Shown here: positions 47,565-55,614 of the stretch, piece after piece
Position numbering within the stretch: position 1 is the first letter of the stretch
How the letters are laid out: every line of letters starts with the position of its first letter
Source of the DNA: Riemerella anatipestifer
Lineage (GTDB): Bacteria > Bacteroidota > Bacteroidia > Flavobacteriales > Weeksellaceae
DNA length: 64,000 bases
Reading direction: 5' to 3'
NCBI RefSeq assembly: GCF_009663465.1
Contig: NZ_QXHU01000001.1
Location: 211,690 to 275,689 of the forward strand
Translations under genes and position numbers: made by a program
The notes under the pieces: model-generated
What the model was told of the DNA's origin: nothing
The model's database searches: none
The model's input: the letters and a program-made list of their open reading frames with translations, nothing else

Positions 47565-47903
47565 TTACTCCTTATCTACCAAAGCATCTTTAAGTTTGGT
47601 AAGTTCTGATTTTATGAACTCTAGTCGGTCTATTATTTCTACCGTTTCGCTTACTTTTTCGTTGGTAGCCAACGCCACTCTAGCACCGTCTAAAGTATAG
47701 CCTTTTTCCTTTACTAAGTGATAAATCATCTTTAAGTTATCAATATCTTTTGGCGTGAAATATCGGTTACCTTTTTTATTTTTTTTAGGCTTTATTACAG
47801 GAAATTCTTTTTCCCAATACCTTATGAGTGATGTATTTACATCAAAAGCTTTGGCGACTTCGCCTATGGAATAATATAGTTTTTCTGGAAGATTAAGTTT
47901 CAT
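47565..47903 (-). CDS. MerR-family transcriptional regulator
   Basis: DNA-binding regulator of 112 residues. The winged helix-turn-helix is at about residues 10-75: YYSIGEVAKAFDVNTSLIRYWEK is the diagnostic MerR recognition region, followed by NRYFTPKDIDNLKMIYHLV. A dimerisation coiled coil fills the C-terminus (about 88-112). There are no effector-binding cysteines or extra domain, so the signal is unknown. Short members of this type are very common in Bacteroidota. A TAnnTTTG element lies 40 nt upstream, allowing independent transcription from the glycosyltransferase gene. Confidence 0.9.
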   Translation of the reverse strand: MKLNLPEKLYYSIGEVAKAFDVNTSLIRYWEKEFPVIKPKKNKKGNRYFTPKDIDNLKMIYHLVKEKGYTLDGARVALATNEKVSETVEIIDRLEFIKSELTKLKDALVDKE

Positions 47904-47943
47904 ATTTATACCAAATTAGAACCACAATTACAATGGGTTAAAG

Positions 47944-47951
47944 CAAAAATA
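47944..47951 (-). promoter_or_regulatory. -7 promoter element for merR-like gene
   Basis: Minus-strand TATTTTTG, 40 nt before the ATG at 47903. Confidence 0.4.
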
Positions 47952-47961
47952 CAAATAATCT

Positions 47962-48939
47962 CTAAACCTTAGTCTGGTTGAACAAAAAATATTTGAATAT
48001 TAACCACTTGGACTGATAATATTTGCTAAGTTGATTTTGATCTCTCCTACGCCAAGTTCCGTACGCTTGAGCATAGAAACCAAAATGAGCCCTTACCACT
48101 GCCCAAAGATGAGGAAAACCGTTTTTAACCCCAAAATAAAGCCCCGCCACACCATCTAAACACAACCGAACGAAAATAATCCACAACAGATAGACAGGTA
48201 GATTTTTGAGCAACATAGAAAGATTATTCCTTATATTAAGATAAGTTTTATAAGGACTTTGTTTATTAAGAGTACCACCTCCCACATGATAAACTCTAGA
48301 AAGTCCTGTATAGTAGATTTTCTTTCCTAAATTCCTCAATCGCCAACAAAGGTCTATCTCTTCTTGATGGGCAAAAAAACGCTCGTCAAAACCACCGATG
48401 CTGAAAAAATCTTCACTCCTAATAAACAAGCAGCACCCCGAAGCCCAATGTATCTCGTATATATCATCGTATTGCCCTTCATCTTTCTCCAAGGTATCAA
48501 AAACCCGACCTCTACAGTAAGGATAACCTAGGTTGTCTATCATTCCGCCACCCGCTCCTGCAAATTCAAAATACTTTTCGTTATTAAAATCTAATATTTT
48601 AGGCTGTATAGCTACGATATTCTCATCTGATTTAAATAGTTCTAAAACAGGCTCTAACCAACCTGAACTTACCTCTACATCAGAATTTAACAAGCAAAAA
48701 ATATCTGCCTTTATAGCCTTTAAACCTTCATTATATCCACCTGCAAAGCCGTTATTTTTTAAGTTTTTAACCACTTTAATCTCTGGAAAGTTTTGCTCTA
48801 AAAAAACAACAGAATCATCTGTGGAAGCATTATCTATTACCCAAATATCTGCTCCTTGGGAATGTTTAATCACATTAGGTAAAAACCTTTTAAGCCAATG
48901 CTTTCCGTTCCAATTAAGTATTACTATTGCTAATTTCAT
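47962..48939 (-). CDS. Family 2 glycosyltransferase (rhamnosyltransferase-like)
   Basis: GT-A glycosyltransferase, 325 residues from ATG 48939 (MKLAIVILNWNGKHWLKRF). The frame is open 11 codons more, but that would overlap the upstream acyltransferase gene, whose stop lies 7 nt before this ATG. Motifs: VIDNASTDDS, NNGFAGGYNEGLK, and CLLNSDVEVSSGWLEP, where NSD takes the place of DXD, as in WbbL/RfbF-type rhamnosyltransferases; then GGFDERFFAHQEEIDLCWR. A hydrophobic C-terminal helix (about 255-280) may anchor it. Cotranscribed with a lipid A-type acyltransferase, which suggests envelope glycan assembly. Confidence 0.87.
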   Translation of the reverse strand: MKLAIVILNWNGKHWLKRFLPNVIKHSQGADIWVIDNASTDDSVVFLEQNFPEIKVVKNLKNNGFAGGYNEGLKAIKADIFCLLNSDVEVSSGWLEPVLELFKSDENIVAIQPKILDFNNEKYFEFAGAGGGMIDNLGYPYCRGRVFDTLEKDEGQYDDIYEIHWASGCCLFIRSEDFFSIGGFDERFFAHQEEIDLCWRLRNLGKKIYYTGLSRVYHVGGGTLNKQSPYKTYLNIRNNLSMLLKNLPVYLLWIIFVRLCLDGVAGLYFGVKNGFPHLWAVVRAHFGFYAQAYGTWRRRDQNQLSKYYQSKWLIFKYFLFNQTKV

Positions 48940-48946
48940 AACTTTA

Positions 48947-49828
48947 TTATTTGGCAAAAGTTTTAATGGCATCTTGATACTTCCATCGCCTATGACTCCA
49001 AAGCCAATTATCTGGTCGTTTTTTAATAGTGGTTTCTAGCATTTTATGAAATTTATTAACCACTTCGTACGGCTGAAATCGTTCTCCATCGGGGTAAATT
49101 CTGTAATAATTAACTTGATAAAACCCTCGTTTAACCTTTTTCATTTCACAATAAATAAAGATTAAATCCATTTTGGTAGAAAGTTTATCGTACCCTATAA
49201 AAGCAGGGGTTTTTTGATTTAAAAATTCCAAACCATAATCTACATCTAACACATAGGGCGACTGGTCTGCTACAAACATATACACCGAATTACCATCGTT
49301 AGGCCGCTTCAATATATGCCTCACTACTTGCTTAGCTTCTAGTGCTGTATTACCAAAACGCCCTCTAATGAGTTTAATCTTCTCTTCCCAAAAAGTATTT
49401 TGCATTTTTCTATATACAGGAAAACAGTATTTTTGTGGAACTACTTCGGCAAGAGCATTAAACCATTCCCAATTAAAAATGTGTCCAGAAAGCATTATAA
49501 TATTTTTCTGTTCTTCTAACGCCTCTGAAAACAAATGTTGATTGATATGCTGAACCCTTACCCTTAACTCATCATTAGATACAGTAAAGGTTTTTAATGT
49601 TTCTACAATATAGTCTGCAAAGTTTTGGTAAAATTTTTTACAAATTGTATTGATTTCCGTTTCGGACTTCTCAGGAAAAGATTTTCTTAAATTCTCCAAG
49701 ACCACTTTTTTTCGGTAGCTTAATATATAATAGCTTAATACAAAAATAAAATCAGAGAAAATATAAAGCACCCTTAAAGGCAGTTTAGAGATGATATAAA
49801 CGGTTCTAAAAAGGATATTATTTAGCAT
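48947..49828 (-). CDS. LpxL/HtrB-family lipid A acyltransferase
   Basis: Membrane-bound acyltransferase of 293 residues adding an acyl chain to lipid A or a related lipid. The catalytic HX4E motif is SGHIFNWEW with H116 and E121. An N-terminal membrane segment (about 17-37) precedes YRKKVVLENLRKSFPEKS, the usual family start. ADQSPY and the C-terminal PDNWLWSHRRWK motif are also diagnostic. Its stop lies 7 nt before the next glycosyltransferase gene. Which lpx position it acylates is not decidable from sequence. Confidence 0.92.
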   Translation of the reverse strand: MLNNILFRTVYIISKLPLRVLYIFSDFIFVLSYYILSYRKKVVLENLRKSFPEKSETEINTICKKFYQNFADYIVETLKTFTVSNDELRVRVQHINQHLFSEALEEQKNIIMLSGHIFNWEWFNALAEVVPQKYCFPVYRKMQNTFWEEKIKLIRGRFGNTALEAKQVVRHILKRPNDGNSVYMFVADQSPYVLDVDYGLEFLNQKTPAFIGYDKLSTKMDLIFIYCEMKKVKRGFYQVNYYRIYPDGERFQPYEVVNKFHKMLETTIKKRPDNWLWSHRRWKYQDAIKTFAK

Positions 49829-49847
49829 TGACTTTTCTTAACGACTG

Positions 49848-49855
49848 CAAATTTA
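49848..49855 (-). promoter_or_regulatory. -7 promoter element for acyltransferase operon
   Basis: Minus-strand TAAATTTG, 19 nt before the ATG. Confidence 0.45.
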
Positions 49856-49892
49856 CAAATTACAAAACAGATGAGATGTCAGAATTATTCTT

Positions 49893-49900
49893 TATTTTTG
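49893..49900 (+). promoter_or_regulatory. -7 promoter element for thioredoxin-like lipoprotein
   Basis: TATTTTTG, 26 nt before the ATG at 49927. It sits back to back with the acyltransferase promoter. Confidence 0.45.
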
Positions 49901-49926
49901 GGATTTAAAATTAAAATCAAAAAATT

Positions 49927-50478
49927 ATGAAATACCGTTATTTAACTATAGGATTGATGAGTGCCACACTCGCTATTTCATCTTGTAACAAAAATGCAGA
50001 GAACTCAACTAGCAATACCAATGATAGTACAGAAATTAAACAAAAACTAGCCGAGCGAGAAAAGGAAAAGCTGGAAAAACCCTACCACCCAGAAGATAAC
50101 GCTGAGGAGAAGATTGCAGCCTTAATTTCCCAAGCTCAAAAAGAGAATAAAAATATTATTCTGCAAGCAGGTGGTAACTGGTGCATTTGGTGTCTTAGAT
50201 TTAATGATTACATCAACAAAACGCCTGAAATAAAGGAAATTATAGACCAAAACTACCTCTACTATCATTTGAATTATTCAAAAGAAAACGAGAACAAAGC
50301 TCTATTTGAAAAATATGGCAATCCTGGTGAGAAATATGGTTATCCTGTATTTATTGTTTTAGACCAAACAGGCAAGGTAATCCATATACAAGACAGTGCC
50401 GTATTAGAAGAAAACAAAGGCTACAGCCTAAATAAAGTGAAGGCATTCTTCAACGAGTGGAAGCCTAAAAACCTCTAA
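49927..50478 (+). CDS. Thioredoxin-fold lipoprotein with CIWC site
   Basis: Predicted periplasm-facing lipoprotein, 183 residues, lipobox ISSC (Cys20). A polar linker (about 21-60) leads to a thioredoxin-like domain with the redox pair C86-x-x-C89 (NWCIWC) and the cis-proline loop YGYPVF. The layout matches the DUF255/thioredoxin_7 group (ILQAGGNWCIWCLRF) rather than classical thioredoxin. Likely a disulfide reductase or isomerase of envelope proteins; the partner is unknown. Single-gene unit with a bidirectional terminator. Confidence 0.87.
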   Translation: MKYRYLTIGLMSATLAISSCNKNAENSTSNTNDSTEIKQKLAEREKEKLEKPYHPEDNAEEKIAALISQAQKENKNIILQAGGNWCIWCLRFNDYINKTPEIKEIIDQNYLYYHLNYSKENENKALFEKYGNPGEKYGYPVFIVLDQTGKVIHIQDSAVLEENKGYSLNKVKAFFNEWKPKNL

Positions 50479-50486
50479 AAACAAAC

Positions 50487-50516
50487 TGAGGTTATCTTTT
50501 TTAGGGATAACCTCAA
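50487..50516. terminator. Bidirectional terminator
   Basis: TGAGGTTATC (50487-50496) / GATAACCTCA (50506-50515), between the thioredoxin-like gene and the ArsC-like gene. Confidence 0.75.
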
Positions 50517-50520
50517 TTAT

Positions 50521-50868
50521 TTATTTTTTCAAAAAATCAGTGATGAGTTCTGTTGGTCTGCCTATAATGGCTTTTTTATCCTTAACCACTATTGGTCGTT
50601 CTATCAGACGAGGATTATTCAGCATTATTTCTAAGTATTCTTCCTCTGTATAGCTTTTATCTCCATAATTTTCTTTAAAGAATGTGTCTTTCTTTCGGAT
50701 AAGTTCAGACGGCTTCATTTCTAAAAATGAAAGTATTTCCTCTAAATGTTCTTTAGTTAAAGAATCTTTAAGGAGGTCAAATATTTTTACATTCTCATTA
50801 GTGGAGTTTAGCAGTTCCAATGCTCCTCTCGACTTAGAACATCTGTTATTATGGTACAGTTTTATCAT
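50521..50868 (-). CDS. ArsC/YfgD-family reductase-like protein
   Basis: A 115-residue glutaredoxin-fold protein of the ArsC family. The CX3R site is C10-SKS-R14 (YHNNRCSKSRGALELL), and the substrate-side arginines appear in NPRLIERPIVV and IIGRPTE. The motif set fits glutaredoxin-dependent arsenate reductases and the YfgD group, whose physiological substrate is often unclear. There are no other ars genes nearby, so a role in arsenate resistance is not supported by context. Confidence 0.85.
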   Translation of the reverse strand: MIKLYHNNRCSKSRGALELLNSTNENVKIFDLLKDSLTKEHLEEILSFLEMKPSELIRKKDTFFKENYGDKSYTEEEYLEIMLNNPRLIERPIVVKDKKAIIGRPTELITDFLKK

Positions 50869-50952
50869 AGATTTTTAATTTAAAAGTTAGCATTTTTTAG
50901 GTTAAAATATTTAATTATAAGTATTAATAAATGATGATGATAAATCAAAGCT

Positions 50953-50985
50953 AAAAAAAATCGCCTCAAATTTCATTCAAGGCGA
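50953..50985 (-). terminator. Terminator of gcvT
   Basis: TCGCCT (50961-50966) / AGGCGA (50980-50985) with an A run at 50953-50960 that gives the U tract on the minus strand. Confidence 0.65.
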
Positions 50986-51009
50986 AGTTTTATTTAGGGT
51001 AAATACTAA

Positions 51010-52089
51010 TTAAACAAAAGGTATTTTAACCACTTTTGCAGGTACATTTTTATTTCTAATCTGAATAAAAATCTCACTATTTAATTTAAAATGAGGCTGG
51101 TCAACATAAGCCAATCCTAAACCGATTTTTTTCATAGGACTCATTGTTCCCGATGTTACTTTACCAATTATATTCCCTTCTGAATCTACAACAGGATAGT
51201 CGTGTCTTGGAATGGCTTTCTCTTGCATCTCAAAACCTACTAATTTTCTCGTAACCCCTTGTTCTTTTTGTTGAGCAAGAAAATTTCTATCTACAAACTC
51301 CGTGTCCAGCTTAGTAATCCAACCTAGTCCTGCTTCTAACGGAGAAGTAGTATCATCTATATCGTTTCCATATAGACAGAATCCTTTTTCTAAACGAAGG
51401 GTATCTCTAGCCGCCAACCCACAAGGAATAAGTCCAAACTCTTCTCCTGCCTTAGTCAGAGCGTCCCAAATTTGCTCAGCGTACTCATTTTTGAAATAAA
51501 TTTCAAAGCCACCACTTCCGGTATAGCCTGTATTAGAAATAATAACATCAGCCACACCATCTACACTTCCTACGGTAAAATGATAGTAAGGAATATCCGC
51601 AAGTTGAGTATTTGTTAGTTTCTGTAAAGTATCTAATGCTTTAGGACCTTGTATTGCAATAAGAGAAATTTCATCTGAAGCATTAGTCATTTTAGCTCCA
51701 AATTTCTCGTTGTACTTAGAGATATGTTGCCAATCTTTATCTATGTTAGACGCATTTACTACTACAAAATACTTTTGGTTTTCCATTTTGTAAACAATTA
51801 AGTCGTCTACAATTCCACCTTTTCCGTTAGGAAGACAAGAGTATTGTGCCTTGCCATTCTCTAAAGCCTCTACATTATTAGAGGTAACATATTGTAGAAG
51901 TTCTTTAGCACCAGCACCTTCTATGAAGAATTGCCCCATATGAGAAACATCAAAAATTCCTACTTTTTCTCTTACGGCAAAGTGTTCTTCTGTTACTCCA
52001 GAATATTGTACAGGCATTTCAAACCCAGCGAAAGGAACCATTTTTGCTCCTAGCGAAACATGTTTGTTAAATAAAGCAGTTTTGTTCAT
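51010..52089 (-). CDS. gcvT: Glycine cleavage system T protein (aminomethyltransferase)
   Basis: THF-dependent aminomethyltransferase of the glycine cleavage complex, 359 residues. Family blocks: [17 protein letters not shown] at the N-terminus, [22 protein letters not shown] with the catalytic-site Asp, [14 protein letters not shown], and [20 protein letters not shown]. The gcvH and gcvP partners are not in this window. Long upstream region (588 bp) with no recognisable glycine riboswitch. Confidence 0.95.
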   Translation of the reverse strand: MNKTALFNKHVSLGAKMVPFAGFEMPVQYSGVTEEHFAVREKVGIFDVSHMGQFFIEGAGAKELLQYVTSNNVEALENGKAQYSCLPNGKGGIVDDLIVYKMENQKYFVVVNASNIDKDWQHISKYNEKFGAKMTNASDEISLIAIQGPKALDTLQKLTNTQLADIPYYHFTVGSVDGVADVIISNTGYTGSGGFEIYFKNEYAEQIWDALTKAGEEFGLIPCGLAARDTLRLEKGFCLYGNDIDDTTSPLEAGLGWITKLDTEFVDRNFLAQQKEQGVTRKLVGFEMQEKAIPRHDYPVVDSEGNIIGKVTSGTMSPMKKIGLGLAYVDQPHFKLNSEIFIQIRNKNVPAKVVKIPFV

Positions 52090-52677
52090 TATTACTTTTA
52101 TTATTTATTTTTTAGTGCATTTGTCTTTATTGTTAATAGTATTCTATGGAAGAGATAAACTAATTAAAATATTATTAGTTTATACATCAGACAGAAACAT
52201 AAAAATCTTTCCTCTCCAAACTAAGTTTCTGACTTATAGCAAAGTCCATATTATAAACTCCATCTTCATTACTTTTCATTTTATTTATATAATTTAGATT
52301 CAATCCTGTTAAGCGTATAAGTCACTTCCATTTTAGTTCTTTCGTAACAATTACCTAAACTTTTTAAAGTAAACAAAAATTTAGACCCCTGTGACACGGA
52401 ATACAAACTACATCACAAAGATACAATAAAAAAAAGAAATTCCACATTTTTATACCTATAAAAGAGGCTTTAAATTGAAAATGTACTATTTTTATAGAGA
52501 TTTAAAAGAAAAAGGAAATGTTACTCTGAATCAAAAACGATGTTGGAAAATTCTTTAAAATTGCTAAATAATGAATTGAATGTAATAATTTAACAATGCC
52601 AAATATTTTATTTAGAAACCATTTTTCAATTCCATAATTTTATTTAATTTGGTGGTATCTAACTAAAAGTAAATGCT
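52090..52677. other. 588-bp intergenic region upstream of gcvT and the HhH gene
   Basis: Divergent region. A minus-strand TATCTTTG (52423-52416) could start a long gcvT leader. Between about 52370 and 52190 the minus strand has two short frames that together resemble a degraded protein-coding segment (see findings). Near 52587-52637 is a copy of a short repeat also present near 46.5 kb. No intact gene. Confidence 0.4.
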
Positions 52678-54015
52678 ATGAAAAAGCCATTCTCTAAACT
52701 GGAGTTCAGTATGATAAAAAAGCAAGTGCTAGGGTGGTCGGTTATAGCGGTGTTGCTTTTGGGAATTCAGATATTTTTTTACTTTTATAAAAAACAAAAA
52801 GAAGAGCAGCCATTACCTGAGCTAACTTTTACCACCTCGGTAGAACACCAAAATAGAGAAGAATTAAATCTTACCCCATTTAATCCTAACGAGCTAAGTT
52901 TGCAAGATTGGCAAAATTTAGGGTTTTCTGAACGACAATCCGAAACAATACTAAAGTATAAAGATTTGTTGGGAGGCTCTTTTTCGTCTAAAGAAGAATT
53001 GTCTAAATGCTATGTAATCTCGGCAGAAAAATTTAGCGAATTGTCAGAATTTATAATGCTTCCTGATAAAGTGGCTAAGTCTTATGATAGTTCATCTCGT
53101 CAATCGTTTTATAAGTCTAAAATTACGGTAAATAAGCCTTTTAATCCAGACTTATACTCCGTTTCGGATTGGGTGAAGCTCGGCTTTTCAGAAAAGCAGG
53201 CTCAATCTTTTATCAAATATAAAAATTATTTGGGCGGAAGTTTCATCAGTAAAGAAAAATTGAGGGAGTGCTATACCTTAAGTCCTGAAAATTATGCTAT
53301 TATAGCACCGTATGTTCTCCTTCCAAATAAAGTAAACTCTAATACAATCAATGAGATTAGAGAAAAGAAAGAAAGTGTTGTATATCAACCTTTTGACCCT
53401 AATGACTTGGATTTAGAAGGTTGGCAAAAATTAGGTTTCTCGGAGAAACAAGCCGCTGTTATTGTAAACTATAAGCAAAAGATACTCAAAGGGAAATTTA
53501 AAACAGCAGACGATGTTAAGAAATGTTTTGTGATTTCTGATGAGAAATTCCAAGCATTAAACCCTTATATTAGAATTAAAAATGAGGAACCTTCGGTAGT
53601 AGAAACTATAAAACCTCAGATAAAGACTAATTTTGCTTCGGTAGACCTTAATGAGATTTCTTATGAGCAGTTAGTGGAATTTGGTTTTACACCTAAGGCA
53701 GCTAAAAGTTATATTTCGTTTAGAGGGCTACTCGGTGGGTTTGCTAACAAAAAACAAATTCTAGAAGCCTACTATATAGACCCTGATTTAACTCAAAAGT
53801 TGATAGAAACGGCATATTTAGATGCTTCTAAAGTAAAGAAATATAGTTTATCTAACGCTCCCGAAGAGTGGCTTAAGAAACATCCTTATTTTAAATATCA
53901 CGCAGATAAAATTATTTTTTACAGACTTACCACACCCAATGATAAAAAAATCATAAAATTTATCAAACCTAAACCAGAGTATTTAGAAAAAATGATTTGG
54001 TATATGGAGGAATAA
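52678..54015 (+). CDS. Membrane protein with four helix-hairpin-helix repeats
   Basis: A 445-residue protein with one N-terminal membrane helix (about 18-37) and four repeats of about 60 residues at roughly 68-129, 155-216, 239-300 and 322-382. Each repeat reads like FNPNELSLQDWQNLGFSERQ, then a KYKDLLGGSF turn, then a second hairpin (SKEELSKCYVIS). This is the tandem HhH layout of ComEA-type DNA-binding domains (an LGF-S-x-x-Q turn replacing the usual LPGIG). ComEA binds incoming DNA during natural transformation; whether this protein binds DNA is inference. Repeats face the periplasm if the helix is an uncleaved anchor. It heads a seven-gene co-directional run. Confidence 0.82.
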   Translation: MKKPFSKLEFSMIKKQVLGWSVIAVLLLGIQIFFYFYKKQKEEQPLPELTFTTSVEHQNREELNLTPFNPNELSLQDWQNLGFSERQSETILKYKDLLGGSFSSKEELSKCYVISAEKFSELSEFIMLPDKVAKSYDSSSRQSFYKSKITVNKPFNPDLYSVSDWVKLGFSEKQAQSFIKYKNYLGGSFISKEKLRECYTLSPENYAIIAPYVLLPNKVNSNTINEIREKKESVVYQPFDPNDLDLEGWQKLGFSEKQAAVIVNYKQKILKGKFKTADDVKKCFVISDEKFQALNPYIRIKNEEPSVVETIKPQIKTNFASVDLNEISYEQLVEFGFTPKAAKSYISFRGLLGGFANKKQILEAYYIDPDLTQKLIETAYLDASKVKKYSLSNAPEEWLKKHPYFKYHADKIIFYRLTTPNDKKIIKFIKPKPEYLEKMIWYMEE

Positions 54016-54073
54016 AGGCTTTAATTGTTTTTTTTGATAAAAATTTGTACTTTTACCCTCATTATTTTACCTA

Positions 54074-54559
54074 ATGAAAATGGAAAAATCACTTCATATT
54101 TCATTTGAAGTCTTTGAAAGTATAGAGTCTTTAAATGATACAGAAAAAAAACTATACGAAGCAGCTAAGGCAGTTAGAGAAAAGGCTTATGCTCCTTATT
54201 CTAATTTTTTAGTGGGCTGTGCTATCCTTTTAGAAAATGGGGAAATTGTAACGGGAAGTAACCAAGAAAATGCGGCTTATCCATCAGGATTGTGTGCGGA
54301 GCGAACCACTATCTATTGGGCATCGGCTAATTATCCTAGTATTAAAATGAAGAAGCTCTTCGTAATAGGAGCACCTAAAGATAGTTTTTCATCGGTAGCA
54401 ATTCCTCCGTGTGGGGCTTGCAGACAGAGTATTTTAGAGTATGAGGCTCTCCAAGAAGAACCGATAGAAATTTATTTTGCTTCTGTTTCTGGCGAAATTT
54501 ATAAAACAAAGTGTATAAGAGACTTATTGCCGTTTTCTTTTGATAAATCATTTTTATAG
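54074..54559 (+). CDS. cdd: Cytidine deaminase
   Basis: Zinc enzyme deaminating cytidine and deoxycytidine to uridine forms in pyrimidine salvage; 161 residues, near the size of the tetrameric class. Zinc and proton-shuttle residues: C74 and E76 in CAER, C113 and C116 in PPCGACRQ. YAPYSNFLVGCAI is the usual substrate-binding N-terminal block. ATG 54074 and ATG 54080 are both possible; the difference is two residues. Starts 58 nt after the HhH gene. Confidence 0.95.
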   Translation: MKMEKSLHISFEVFESIESLNDTEKKLYEAAKAVREKAYAPYSNFLVGCAILLENGEIVTGSNQENAAYPSGLCAERTTIYWASANYPSIKMKKLFVIGAPKDSFSSVAIPPCGACRQSILEYEALQEEPIEIYFASVSGEIYKTKCIRDLLPFSFDKSFL

Positions 54560-54595
54560 TCAAAAGGAAATAATAGAATTATAAGATAATTAAAT

Positions 54596-55066
54596 ATGGA
54601 AAAAATAGATAGTCTTAATCAAGTAGCAGAATTTCATAGAACTTTTAATGCTCCTATATTAGACCAACCTCAAATTCCGTCTAAGGAAAGGTGTGAGTTA
54701 AGAGTGAGCCTTTTACAGGAAGAATTAAATGAACTAAAACAAGCGATAGAAGACCAAAATATAGTAGAAATAGCAGATGCCTTATGCGATTTGCAGTATG
54801 TGTTGAGTGGAGCTGTATTAGAGTTTGGGTTAGGCGAAAAATTTGTGGAATTATTTAACGAAGTGCAAAGGTCTAATATGTCTAAAGCTTGTGAAAACGA
54901 ACAACAAGCCGAGGAAACTGTAATTTTCTATAAGGAAACAAAAGGAGAAGAGGCTTATTATGAAAAGTCGGGAGGAAAATACAACGTACACAGAGTTTCT
55001 GATGATAAAGTACTGAAAAATAAATATTATTCTCCAGCAGATTTAAAATCAATAATAGAAAAATAA
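54596..55066 (+). CDS. MazG-like nucleotide pyrophosphohydrolase family protein
   Basis: An all-alpha NTP-PPase (MazG/PRA-PH superfamily) of 156 residues. The metal-binding pattern is visible as E42-E43-x-x-E46 (LLQEELNEL) and E58-x-x-D61 with D65 (VEIADALCDLQYVL). Members hydrolyse nucleoside triphosphates to monophosphates plus pyrophosphate, often to clear unwanted nucleotides; the substrate here is unknown. The C-terminal 60 residues (YEKSGGKYNVHRVSDDKVLK) match the flavobacterial subfamily. It follows cdd by 36 nt, consistent with a nucleotide-salvage role. Confidence 0.85.
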   Translation: MEKIDSLNQVAEFHRTFNAPILDQPQIPSKERCELRVSLLQEELNELKQAIEDQNIVEIADALCDLQYVLSGAVLEFGLGEKFVELFNEVQRSNMSKACENEQQAEETVIFYKETKGEEAYYEKSGGKYNVHRVSDDKVLKNKYYSPADLKSIIEK

Positions 55067-55077
55067 AAAATAATATC

Positions 55078-55608
55078 ATGATAAAAAAAATTGCTCTAAG
55101 TACCGTATTGTTATTGGGGATAGCTTCTTGTGGAGTGGTTGAGAAAACAGTTGTTAATCGTCAAGTAGACTCTGAACAGTATGGAAAAGTCTTATTAGGG
55201 AAGCAGACATTGAGCCAGTTTCAACAGGAGCCGTTTAAAACTTGGTATGATGAGGAATATGCAAACTACGAAACAGATAAAAATACTATAGCACTACTTA
55301 AAAAAAGCAAAGAACTTAATAAATACGGTCTTACCGTTTTTGTGGGCACTTGGTGTGGGGATAGCCATAGAGAGTTCCCTAGGCTAATTAAAATATTAAA
55401 AGAGGTAGATTATCCGTTGTCTAAAATGAAAATAATAGCTCTTTCTAGACGTATGGAATCACCAGAAAGCGAAGAATTAACCTATCATGTAAAGAAAGTA
55501 CCAACTATTGTTGTAGAACGCTATGGGAGAGAGGTTGGGCGTATTGTAGAAACACCATCTACAGGCTTTTTGGAACAAGATTTGTATAATTTGGTAAAGA
55601 AAAAATAG
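55078..55608 (+). CDS. Thioredoxin-like lipoprotein with single active-site cysteine
   Basis: A 176-residue predicted lipoprotein (lipobox IASC, Cys18) with a thioredoxin fold. The active-site motif is TWCGDSHRE: the first Cys (C93) is kept but the second is Ser96. The cis-proline loop VKKVPTIVV is present. A monothiol site argues against a classical dithiol reductase and suits a thiol-binding or isomerase-type role, but this is inference. It lies 11 nt after the MazG-like gene and 6 nt before the DUF4230 gene. Confidence 0.83.
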   Translation: MIKKIALSTVLLLGIASCGVVEKTVVNRQVDSEQYGKVLLGKQTLSQFQQEPFKTWYDEEYANYETDKNTIALLKKSKELNKYGLTVFVGTWCGDSHREFPRLIKILKEVDYPLSKMKIIALSRRMESPESEELTYHVKKVPTIVVERYGREVGRIVETPSTGFLEQDLYNLVKKK

Positions 55609-55614
55609 CCTAAA

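Noticed and set aside
50521-50868. Arsenate resistance locus
   Set aside because: Only an ArsC/YfgD-like gene is present, with no arsR, arsB or acr3 nearby.
52064-52297. 77-residue plus-strand frame beginning inside gcvT
   Set aside because: Starts in the reverse complement of gcvT, has no family character and no promoter; composition is that of AT-rich spacer.
52090-52677. Glycine riboswitch upstream of gcvT
   Set aside because: Considered because of gene context, but I could not find the paired conserved glycine aptamer cores in this AT-rich region.
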